Shown here piece after piece: positions 8,211 to 17,414 of a stretch of DNA of 64,000 nucleotides (position 1 is its first letter; each line of letters begins with the position of its first letter). The stretch spans positions 496,001 to 560,000 of the forward strand of contig JAIVFI010000008.1 of assembly GCA_025558095.1 (NCBI GenBank). Reading direction: 5' to 3'. The translations under genes and the position numbers were made by a program. Below the pieces are notes generated by a model, which saw only the letters and a list, made by a program, of their open reading frames with translations, had not been told where the DNA came from and did no database searches. This DNA comes from Hyaloraphidium curvatum (lineage: Eukaryota > Monoblepharomycota > Hyaloraphidiomycetes > Hyaloraphidiales > Hyaloraphidiaceae).

Positions 8211-9891
8211 ATGGTATCAATGCCTCCGACTTTCCCTTGATACCGGCCCTTTTTGTGCATTCCCAGACGTTGTTCATGTCGACCGGTCTCTGTATCCACG
8301 CGCGGAGCATTTCCTTGCATAGATCCATGGCTTTGGAGGCCAGCTTCCTACGATGGGGAAACATGTCGCAAGCATCGAGCCCCACCAGTTCCACGAGGCG
8401 GGCGACCATGTCGTCGTGACCAATACGGTGCAAGAGCACGAACTTGACCAAGTCTTTCGACTCGCACTGAGTCCACCGCTGGACCGGATCGAAGGCTCGA
8501 GTGAGGCCCAGTCCGAACCGCACGACGTCGATGGGCATATCCCGATCCTCGATTGTGCGGTGAAGAGCTCGTGCGTCGTCCAAGAACCGTTGCTTTTCGA
8601 TTGCGGCTTCGACAATCTTCCTTCGAGAACCGGTGACAAAAGGCACCTCGTCGGCTCGGAGCGGTCCCGGTCGCTCCTTTCTGATTTTGGCGTATCGCGC
8701 TGCCGCTTGTGACCACCTGTCTTCGTCCATCACATCGAATGTCCACGGGCCGGCAAAGTTGGCTGCTTCCGACAATCGGGCCAATGCCGCCTTGTCCAAG
8801 GCCGTCCTCACCAATTGCTTGTTTGCGGGGTACCGGTACCGCATGTTGTTGGTAAAGGCATCGTCGAACTCCTTGAGATCCTTTGCCCATGGAAACTTTT
8901 CACCCGTGCTCGCGTGGACTGCGGCGTGAAGCTGCATCTGCGTCTCGCGTCCTGCAATGGCCTCCCGTTCTTTGGCCAGCCTTTCTCGGAATGCACGATG
9001 GGAGAGGAGATGCTCTCGGCACGGCAGCGTCAATTCCCTGGGGTCGAAGTCGAGTCCGCCGACCGTGTTTGGTGTTGGCAGCAGCAAATTCGCAATCACG
9101 AGCCGGAGCGTGTGGAGGCGATCGTAATCCTGCGAAAGACTCCCGCTCGTGAACCGCACGTCCGCCACGTAGGGTCGAAGTTGCAGGGTCGACGGGACTT
9201 GAAACCCCGGAAATTCACCCGAGTCGACGATGAACCGGAGGTCTCGCATCACGATGGGCACGAGTTGTTCGACCAGGGTCCTGTGCCGATGAAGATGCCT
9301 TGCGTCGATGACGGCTTGCCCTCCGCATTTCGCCCAGATCGCTTCCCGCACGGCCGAATCTCGGTACATGCGCGTCTCTCGGTGGGTGTTCTTGGACTTT
9401 TGAAACACGGGATCGAAGGGCGCTTCGTCGACGCGGTATGAAGACAGGCGCGGCGGTGCGGATCCGTACGAAACCCGTCCTTTGCTCCGTTGCCAGGCCG
9501 GCGATGCATACGAGTACTGCTTGGTCCAATCTTCGTCCCAGAGCGATGGCATGCAATCTAGACAGATGCTTTCCATGCAGTTGGGTCCCGTCTGCACCTT
9601 GTATGGGACCCGATGGAAGCCCTTGCAGCGGTAGCAGATTTGAAACGGGGCATTCTTCAGTCGTGTGAGGACTGCAGATGCGGTCCAAGCCTTGTAGCCT
9701 GCGGGACGTCGTTGCCATTTTGCTTGTGTCGCAATGGTCTTCCACATTGGCATGGACTGCCACGCTTCGAACATGGCGCGACACGTCTTGGCGAGTTCCC
9801 AGGCCGACATGAGGGGGAGGTTCATGAGGATCTGGATGCGGATCTCCAAAGCTGTTCCTGCGAGGGTGGCTTGCTGAACCAGGGCCGACAT
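8194..9891 (-). CDS. F-box-like protein with a zinc-ribbon-like Cys cluster (565 aa)
   Basis: The N terminus (LEIRIQILMNLPLMSAWELAKTC) has the spacing of an F-box, the adaptor motif that binds SKP1 in ubiquitin ligases. It is followed at about residues 90-125 by a four-Cys cluster (CYRCKGFHR ... CMESICLDC) likely to bind zinc. The C-terminal tail NNVWECTKRAGIKGKSEAL recurs in other proteins here (start of the 3347-6031 protein; GIKGS near the end of 28461-29660), so these appear to be one expanded family. The start at 9891 has a TATA box (9984-9990) 95 nt upstream and shares repeat array A2 with the divergent primase gene. Binding of host SKP1 is a family-level expectation, not shown. Confidence 0.68.
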   Translation of the reverse strand: MSALVQQATLAGTALEIRIQILMNLPLMSAWELAKTCRAMFEAWQSMPMWKTIATQAKWQRRPAGYKAWTASAVLTRLKNAPFQICYRCKGFHRVPYKVQTGPNCMESICLDCMPSLWDEDWTKQYSYASPAWQRSKGRVSYGSAPPRLSSYRVDEAPFDPVFQKSKNTHRETRMYRDSAVREAIWAKCGGQAVIDARHLHRHRTLVEQLVPIVMRDLRFIVDSGEFPGFQVPSTLQLRPYVADVRFTSGSLSQDYDRLHTLRLVIANLLLPTPNTVGGLDFDPRELTLPCREHLLSHRAFRERLAKEREAIAGRETQMQLHAAVHASTGEKFPWAKDLKEFDDAFTNNMRYRYPANKQLVRTALDKAALARLSEAANFAGPWTFDVMDEDRWSQAAARYAKIRKERPGPLRADEVPFVTGSRRKIVEAAIEKQRFLDDARALHRTIEDRDMPIDVVRFGLGLTRAFDPVQRWTQCESKDLVKFVLLHRIGHDDMVARLVELVGLDACDMFPHRRKLASKAMDLCKEMLRAWIQRPVDMNNVWECTKRAGIKGKSEALIPFISTL

Positions 9892-9983
9892 GATGATGCG
9901 GTGGTTGTGATGGGTGCGAATTGTGATGACTACGAATTCGTGATGAGAAGAGACAACCCATCCGCCCCCCTTCCCCCTCCTCC

Positions 9984-10153
9984 TTATATCCCGATCCGGT
10001 TCCGAAAACGTGGGGCGATGACACCTCGATCAAGTGTCACCATGAAGGTGTCACTATGAAGGTGTCACTACGGACGTGTGTCACTATGAAGGTGTCACCA
10101 TGAAAGTGTCACCATGAACACCCCACAGTTTCGGAGAGGCACCGGTATAAAAG
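9984..10153. promoter_or_regulatory. Bidirectional promoter region A2 with 14-bp units and two TATA boxes
   Basis: About five variants of the unit (AAAGTGTCACCATG / GAAGGTGTCACTATG on the plus strand) occupy 10036-10118. A TATA box for the minus-strand gene is at 9984-9990 and one for the primase gene, GGTATAAAAGG, at 10144-10154, 35-43 nt before its ATG. Confidence 0.65.
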
Positions 10154-10188
10154 GCAGGGGTTCCGGGAGGGTGTCTCTCATCACCAAC

Positions 10189-13100
10189 ATGGTCGTGATC
10201 GAGGAAGTCGGTGTTGGTGGCAGCAAACGATCCGCTGGCGAAGACCCAGACTCCCACCCCACAAAGCGCGTGCTGGTTGACGACGCCGACTCCCCCGAAG
10301 ACGACGCCGATGCGGAGGAGGAGGAGGTTGTGCTGCCCGATGACGGGCCCGGTGCCCTCGGCGCCTTTTTCCGATTCCTCAACGAGCGGAGTTCGTCCGT
10401 TCGCCCCGGTCTCGAGACCACACACATGTCGATGCGGAACGGTGCCTACGTCATTTCCGCGGACGAGTGGCTCCTCTACACGGAGTTGATGCACAAGGCC
10501 ATGCCCGCCACGCTCTCCGCGCCGCCCACCTACCAGATTCACCTGGTCGAAAAGGTTCCCAGCAAGGGCCCTTTCCGCATCTTCCTGGACATCGACGGCA
10601 CACCCGAGATCTTTTCGGCGCTGGGCGAAGTCGTGGGCGACGTGTTTTCTTGGATCGAGGCCACGGCCGAAGCGGTGCTGGTGGCGCGGGGGTTCGACAT
10701 TTCGGGTCGCATTCCCTCGGATCGCAGGCCTTACAAGATCCATCTGCGCTACCCCAAAGCCATCACGGACAAGGCTTCCTTTTTGACGTTGGTCGACGAG
10801 ATCCGTTCCAAGCTCATCGCTTCCTTTGTCGACAAGGGCGGCGTCATCAGGAACGGATTTCCCGACTTCAAGAAGCTCTTGGATTGCCCGACCGGTGAGC
10901 GATGACCATGTGGACTGTCGTTATTCGTTTGCTCAATTTTTCGAGGTCTCAGGTCTCCGTCCGCTGGGTTCGCTCAAGTGGGACAGGGATCGCCGCACGT
11001 GCGACATTGACGAGTACTACCGCGTTTGGGGAGAGGAAAACGGGAGGCTCGGCAAGACGGATTGGACACTCGAGCTTTACAGAGCCGCCTCGATCTTGCC
11101 CGACCGCCGCGATCCCGCCCAACTGGCCGCATGTCTCGAGATCGAAAATCGCGTTCCCGTGGCGGCGGTGGCGGTCGGTCCGCTGGACATTCCGAGAGTT
11201 GTTTCCGGTGGCTCTTACAACGCAACGCACTTCTCCGGGGGCAAGTACAAGATTCCGGGCGATCCCGTGTGGAGGCGCCGTTACGCCGAACGGCTCGTCG
11301 AGGCGGTCAAGTCGGGAGAGACCCTGCCCGACGTGCTCGCCCTTTCGGAAAGGCTCGACCTCGGCGCCCTGGGGCGTTTCATCGTCGACATCGACGTGTG
11401 CAGCCACGAACTCCCCGCTCCAGAGTTCCAAGAGACGCTTGCCGACGCGGTGTCCCGGGGGTTTGCTGATTGGGCCGGCCGTTACGGGGTGACCGGTGCA
11501 GACGCCGTCTTTGTCGAAGTCAACGATCGGTTCCCTTACAAGATGCACTTTCGGTTCCCCGAGACGCTCCTGGACTGCAATCAGATGCGTTCTGCCGCGT
11601 CCCACATCGACGGAGCGCTCGGTCTCGCAACATCTTTGGCGCCCTCCTGCGATACGGGCATCTACGTGGGAGGTGTTCACCTGCGCGCACTTTACCACCG
11701 GAAGCACGCAGAAACCGACGGGCGTTATGTTCCTTGGCGATCGGAGCTCACCGTCGAGCGGGTTTTGGGCAGTTTCATCGCTCCCTCGGACGACGTGGAT
11801 CTCTCCGCCGCTACTGCCGTGAGAGACCGGATGGTTGCAACGGGAGTCATTCCTGCATTCGTCGGAGGAGGAGGAGGAGGCGGCACCTGGTCGCTCGTGA
11901 CCGACCCGGTGATACGGGAGGTGGTTGCGAAGCTCTTTCCTCCGGACAGACTGGCCGCCGCGCTCGGCTGTTCCGCTTCCGTCAACCGCTACAACATCAA
12001 GCGCCGCGAATCCAAGTACTTGGTATTTCTGGATTCGGGAGGCGTGTGCCCGTCGCAGCAACGCAAGAACAGCAAGGACCGGCACCGCGCGTACCATCAA
12101 TGCCTCCGCATCCAGTTTGGCCCGACCCTCCGGAGCTGCTTTGTGCGGTGCAGCGCACCCGACACCTGGGACTACACCTACCAGGTGGTTCCGGCCCTGG
12201 AATCCGTCACGCAGCAGGAGCTTGGCCGTCTCTTCCCGGAAAACAGCTCTGTTTTGCTGGAAATGTCGCAGGACGAGCGCAGGGAGGCGGTGGATGTTGC
12301 GCGGAAGCACCTGGCGCGGTTCAACGATCTCGCGTTGGAGGCGGGCGTCGTAGTCGTCTCCAAGCTCGACGTCGGCAACGGTGCGATCTACCGGGTCGGA
12401 TTCGCAGACATCGAAGGGCACGTCGAAATCTCGCGCGACCAAGTCGTTCTTAAACAGCCACCTGCCGCCGACCGATCGCGGCCGCTTTCCGACTCGGCGA
12501 GAGGCAGACTTTTCGGCGGACCGGTCGTAGCCTTATCGGAAGGGCGCATGGACGAAGACATCAAGTCGCAGGTCGAGAAACTCATCGTCGGCAATGCACC
12601 CGGGATCGACTCGGTGGACTCGATGATCATCGATCGAAGCCCTGTCAGCGGCCGCAAGCGTGTGAAGGGGGGCATTGCTCGCTATTTTGGCAGCGATGTT
12701 TGCGTCGACTGCAAGGTCGGGCGCTGGATTGCCGTCGCAGGATCGCTCGGCCTCGTGTTTCGTTGCGACCAGGAGTCATGCCAATTCCACCATCCAACGG
12801 CACCCATCGCGCTTCCGGGCGGGCTCAGTCAGATCTTCAACATCAACATCAACATCGACAACCGCGGGAGGACCACGGAAACGACCCCGTTGCCGATTCG
12901 TGACCTGGATCTCTTTGATTTCGTTCCTGGTCCTTTCGACACGCTGAGGAAGGACGTGGTGGCGGCCAAACACGACCCGGAGAAGGGCTCGCAGGACCAG
13001 CCCGAGCTCGTCAAGTACCTGAACCACTACATGTGCCGCCTCACGATGAAGCCGACCGAGACGTTCTACTTCCGGCGCTTCCCGTCGGCTCCATGGATGG

Positions 13101-14518
13101 AGAGAGCCAGCCGCAACCTGGTTCAGGCCGACCTGAGACCCTACTTTCCCGTGGTGCCGACGCGCAAGAATCCCGACGCCAAGGTCGACATTTTCGAAAT
13201 CTTCATGGACAGCGAGATTCGTCGCGAAGTGGACACGGTGGACTATGTCCCAAGCCGCGAGGGCGACTTTGACCGCACCCTGAACCTTTTCGGAGGTCTC
13301 GCCGGCAAAGTCCTGGACGAGGTGGTGAGGGAGGACGATCCTCGGATGCGGCTCACCATGAAGCACTTCAATGAGGTCATTTGCAGCATGGAGAAGTCGG
13401 AGGAGGGCGAGGTCACCAATGTGGCCGTGTTTGAGGACATCTCGCGGTGGTTGGCCTGGATCGTGCAGAAGCGGTCCAAGACGGGCGTGATGGTGTTGCT
13501 CTACGGGCAACCGGGTACGGGCAAGAACCTCTTTGCGGACTTTATCCGGATCGGTGTCATCGGACTGGCCAACTCGAGAGAGGTCGCCGGTGCGGATTTC
13601 GACCACCAAGTAGCGGGCCGGTTCAATTCTGGCGACAAGACCGCTCTTCTTACGGTTCTTAACGAGGTGCCCGCATCCACGGAGCGACGTGCCTACGACA
13701 AGGTCAAGTCCATCGTCACGGACGAACACCGTGTCGTTGAGACAAAGCACAAGAATCCCGAGGCGATCGTCGACCATCAAAGCATCATGGCCCTCTCCAA
13801 CCATCTCGACGCTGTCAACCCGACGAAACTGACACTTCGGCGCCTTTTTGCGACTGCTGTCTCCAACCGGTACTTGGGGAACACCAGTTACTTTACCGAT
13901 CTCAAGGCGGAGATGGAAACTGCCGATGCACGCGCTGCGTTCACGACTTGGCTATCCCAGATCGATTTGGAGGGGTGGCACCCGGATAAGATGCGGGCGA
14001 CAGAGTTGGTGCAAGCGATGGTCGCCGGCTCACAGTCGCCGCTCGAGGCATTTGCAACCTGGGTTCTGAATCTCGGCGCCGATGAATGGAAGGGCATCAA
14101 GTTCGAGAAGGGTCACGCTTTCAACATGCACGACCTCAAGAACACCCAATACAAGGGCGAATTCGAAAGCAAGCGGGGGGATGTGGGTGTGTGGCTCACA
14201 CGGAAGCGGTTGGAGACGCTGTGGGACACCTGGGGCGGCGTTCATGGGCTGCAAGACAAGTCGCAGCACCCCCACGGTGGCTTTGACGTGGTTTGTGGCG
14301 GTCGCGTCCCCTCCTACGGTGACATCACAAAGGCGTTCGGTCACGCGGTCGAGGTGCTGCCTCCCAAGCACGGTTTCAAGAAACTCACCGTTGAAAGCAA
14401 GAAGGTGCGATCCGACAAGCGCAGTAGCGACGCAATCTTCACGGGCGAGCGTTGGTCCATGATACCGCGCGCGGGGCTTTTCCGTCGCGATTACACGGAC
14501 GCGGTCGGGTCGGGTTGA
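10189..14518 (+). CDS. AEP primase with two palm-like modules fused to an SF3/D5-type helicase (1423 aa, one intron)
   Basis: Exons 10189..10894 and 10953..14518. Residues about 128-250 form a first archaeo-eukaryotic primase (AEP) module: FRIFLDIDG (D-x-D), YKIHLRYP (s-x-H position) and, across the splice, LRPLGSLKWD. Residues 375-495 repeat the pattern: RFIVDIDVC, YKMHFRFP, then CDTGIY with LRALYHRKH. A UL52-type zinc-binding region follows (about 590-640, with GVCPSQQRKN and CFVRC), then a second four-Cys ribbon near 815-850. A D5_N-like segment precedes the SF3 helicase: Walker A GQPGTGKN at about 1086-1094, and a sensor-like SIMALSNH. This is the replicative primase-helicase architecture of large dsDNA viruses. 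It is intact and probably made from the TATA promoter at 10146. Tandem AEP modules are unusual. An AEP-helicase of a viral-like transposon would be the alternative origin. Confidence 0.85.
10895..10952 (+). other. Intron in the primase-helicase gene (58 nt)
   Basis: Donor GTGAGC, acceptor CTCAG. Splicing joins ACC-G to GTCTCC and keeps the frame, and it creates the AEP motif LRPLGSLKWD exactly where the family expects it. Unspliced, the first frame stops at 10905. Confidence 0.85.
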
Positions 14519-14536
14519 TGATGATGTTTTTTTCGG

Positions 14537-15253
14537 TGTACCATGGACTGTACTACTTCAAATGGCCATGTACCACGGTGTACTACTTGTACCGGTGTTC
14601 CGAGGGGTGTGGTGGTGGAAAGTCGGATGCGCCCGTGTACCATGACGTGTGCCACTTCACCCGCCCATGTACCACAGTGTACTACTTGTACCAGTGTTCC
14701 GAGGGGAGGGGGTGGGTGTGGGAGTGGGCGGATGGGCTTTGTGTCCGTGGACTTGACTGAGGGAGGATCGGGAAACGGGACAGGAGAGTTAGAAGCCACC
14801 GGAACCCCCCTCCCCCCTACTATCCACGCCACCCCTCGGAACACCGGTACAAGTAGTACACCGTGGTACATGGCCATTTGAAGTAGTACAATCCATGGTA
14901 CACCGAGAAATGAAACCCCGCCACACCGTCGTCCGACCGCCCAACCACCCTCGGAACACCGGTACAAGTAGTACACCGTGGTACATGGCCATTTGAAGTA
15001 GTACAATCCATGGTACACCGAGAAATGAAACCCCGCCACACCGTCGTCCGACCGCCCAACCACCCTCGGAACACCGGTACAAGTAGTACACCGTGGTACA
15101 TGGCCATTTGAAGTAGTACAATCCATGGTACACCGAGAAATGAAACCCCGCCACACCGTCGTCCGACCGCCCAACCACCCTCGGAACACCGGTACAAGTA
15201 GTACACCGTGGTACATGGCCATTTGAAGTAGTACAGTCCATGGTACACCGAGG
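14537..15253. repeat. 115-bp tandem repeat array with inverted copies
   Basis: Four direct units start at 14833, 14948, 15063 and 15178, an exact 115-bp period. Each contains CCTCGGAACACCGGTACAAG and several GTAC-centred short palindromes (GTGGTACATGGCCA, CCATGGTACACC). Two units in the opposite orientation, 14537-14604 and a diverged one at 14637-14706, lie just after the primase stop codon. Long open frames across the array are a by-product of the repeat and are not called as genes. Confidence 0.9.
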
Positions 15254-15254
15254 A

Positions 15255-15446
15255 ATGGAGGTGGCCGCCCTGTCGGAAGAAATGCAGCGATCTCGTGATT
15301 TCGCCAAGTGCTTCGTGTCGGACGGCAAGCGCGTCGACTACCTGCCCAAAGCCCACGACCCGACCCAAGCCAAGGGGTCGCTCCCATACTACGTCTTCAA
15401 CGTCGCCAGGGGTTCAGGCCGGGCCAGCAGACCATCGAATCCATGA
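15255..15446 (+). CDS. Short ORF or gene fragment after the repeat array (63 aa)
   Basis: Starts inside the last 115-bp unit (MEVAALSEEMQRSRDFAKC) and ends abruptly. The amino-acid composition is protein-like, but no family is recognised. It may be the remnant of a gene whose promoter was the array, cut at the virus-host junction. Confidence 0.3.
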   Translation: MEVAALSEEMQRSRDFAKCFVSDGKRVDYLPKAHDPTQAKGSLPYYVFNVARGSGRASRPSNP

Positions 15447-17414
15447 TCTGAAACTGCGGTGGGAGAGCGTGGGCAAGGCTGTGGAAATCTTACCACTGCA
15501 TTTTGGCTGGCGGTCCATAAGCCGGTGGTAGAAATGGTAAGAATGGTAAACTTTTCCCCACCCTTTATAGAAAGTAGAAACATGAGTCATAGACGTTACA
15601 TTATAGTATGGGGGTAGGAGGCAGGCACCCCCACCGTTACCACTCTACCACGATGAGTCACTCCTTCTTAAACAAAGAACCACTCCACCGCCGCCGCAGT
15701 TTCGGCAACACGATCGTGGTGACACTTGTTGCGGTGACAGGGGTCTGTGGTGACAGGGACCGGTTGGCGCGTTGCACGATTCTGAGTGGTGATCTTCATC
15801 TTGGCTGGTTCGCGAACAAGAGGGCAGTCTTGAACCCACACCCGAATGCGTTCCATAGTTACGACGAAGCCTCGATCGAATCCGAGTCTGCCAAGGCACC
15901 GATGACGACGGTGCTGGAATAGCGCAGGGAAGGCCTTGGGGCGCTGGTGGAGAATCCTCGAATAGTTGGGTAGATTTTAGGACGCATGGAGGTTGACTAG
16001 CGAAGTGTGATATTGAACCGTTGGAACGTGTACACACTGTCCCCAAGTCCGACGTGCGGCCGCTCCCTTGCCAAGGAAATGTCTGTATCGGCATCAATGT
16101 ATCGTATCGGCTTCACTGTGGCGCTGACACCGGCCTCGGGGGAAGTGTAACAGGAGGCAAGAGCGCCCCCCCCCGTTCGGGCTCACGGCCATGGCGTGCG
16201 TGGTGGCGGTGCGCTTGGAATCCAGCGGCGACAGCCAGTCTTTGCCTTCCTCAGTCTCGTCATCTTCGTAGCTTGCAGCGTAGTTGTCGTGGCACCGCCC
16301 ACACAACTGTCCTTGGGGCACGCCGTGGGCGCATACGTAATCGCCCAGGGCTGGCCGGTGTGCCTCTGGATACGCGGCCCCGAACAGCGTCGAGAAGACG
16401 TCGGCACCGTTGCGCGTGCGGCGTGGGAGGCAGCGTGCGGCCAGGATGGAGAAGTCCGAAGCGGCCGGTGGGGCCCCCTGAGACGGGCCGCTGGCGACAG
16501 AGCTCGTGCGGACCCAGTCGCTGCTGGACGCGGTAAGGGCGTTGAGCGACATAGCAGTTCGAAGTAGTCGATGTGTCTTCGTAATGGAGGTTCCCGCCGA
16601 TGGGCGATCTCGATCCGAAATTGGTGCTCCTTGCTCTCGATAATCAGAACAGCATTACTGGTGCCAACGATGCATCACAAGGAGTCCCGTTGAGCACTTG
16701 GTGCTTTCCGGTCTATTTGGTGATGGTGGGATGCGTGCGATAGTAAGGAAAGGAGATCTCGTCTTGGCAGGCTTTCTTAGCTGTCAGCCACCAGCGCTCT
16801 CGCGAAGCTCTCATCGCCGATCAACGCCACCATGATGTCCAGCACTTCATATTAGACTATCAAAAGCCTCCCCCTGACCGAACGAATCAATGCGAGGAAT
16901 TGGGGAATTGCAACTTGCTTGGTGGCGGTCGAAAGGCAGTTCCGGGCCGGCGGGAACCGGATCTCTGCGACGTCAAAAACAAACTGCCAGCCTGCACGAG
17001 CCGAACATGCGATGGCTTGCTATCGGAAGACCACCGGCCAATACTCTGCCGCTCCGGCGTCTCACGGTGCTCTTCGGACCGCTCGGTCGAAAGTGCCGTC
17101 GGTGCCGCGGGACAACCACCCGGCCCGACTCAAAATAGTATTATGGGTGGTTTACGCGCCGCAGGACTCACGGTCAGAAAGTTTAGCATGTTTACGCAGC
17201 CGATGGCCGGGGACACGGCAAAGGCACTTCAACACAAGTTACAGGAGTCGCTTTGCTCGGGAACTCGATGACATTCTATGGATTTTATTGGCTTTGGAAT
17301 GAACGCGAAATCTTAGGATTCCCGACCGGCCAAAAGTCCAGGCCTGAGTTCCCCAGCGCCCCACCACCCCACCCACCTGAGTGTCCCCTATCCATCGTTC
17401 GACCCATCCTGGCG
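15447..17414. other. No confident gene; probable virus-host transition
   Basis: The interval starts with an A/T-richer stretch with GGTGGTAGAAATGGTAAG and, about 90 bp on, the partly complementary CCGTTACCACTCTACCACG. I see no long credible frame on either strand apart from the weak minus-strand ORF at 16094-16552. The fungal-type gene begins at 17415. Confidence 0.4.
16094..16552 (-). CDS. Possible first exon of a host gene with a Cys/His motif
   Basis: MSLNALTASSSDWVR opens a frame whose middle (DYVCAHGVPQGQLCGRCHDN, then an acidic run EDDETEEG) looks like real protein with a C-x-H ... C-x-x-C-H zinc-type motif. The 3' part is less convincing and probably crosses an intron. No family is assigned. 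Confidence 0.3.
   Translation of the reverse strand: MSLNALTASSSDWVRTSSVASGPSQGAPPAASDFSILAARCLPRRTRNGADVFSTLFGAAYPEAHRPALGDYVCAHGVPQGQLCGRCHDNYAASYEDDETEEGKDWLSPLDSKRTATTHAMAVSPNGGGRSCLLLHFPRGRCQRHSEADTIH

Noticed and set aside
9215-10033. 272-aa minus-strand ORF overlapping the F-box-like gene
   Set aside because: Alternate frame of 8194-9891; it reads through the promoter array at its start.
10826-10953. Apparent frameshift between the two frames of the primase-helicase gene
   Set aside because: A GT-AG intron (10895-10952) explains it exactly and restores an AEP motif.
10949-12442. 497-aa minus-strand ORF
   Set aside because: Antisense of the primase-helicase coding region, caused by high G/C at third positions; no domain seen.
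14491-15387. Long overlapping minus-strand ORFs (up to 298 aa) rich in YHGVLLVPVF-type repeats
   Set aside because: They are translations of the 115-bp tandem repeat, whose period is not a multiple of three, giving similar ORFs in all frames.
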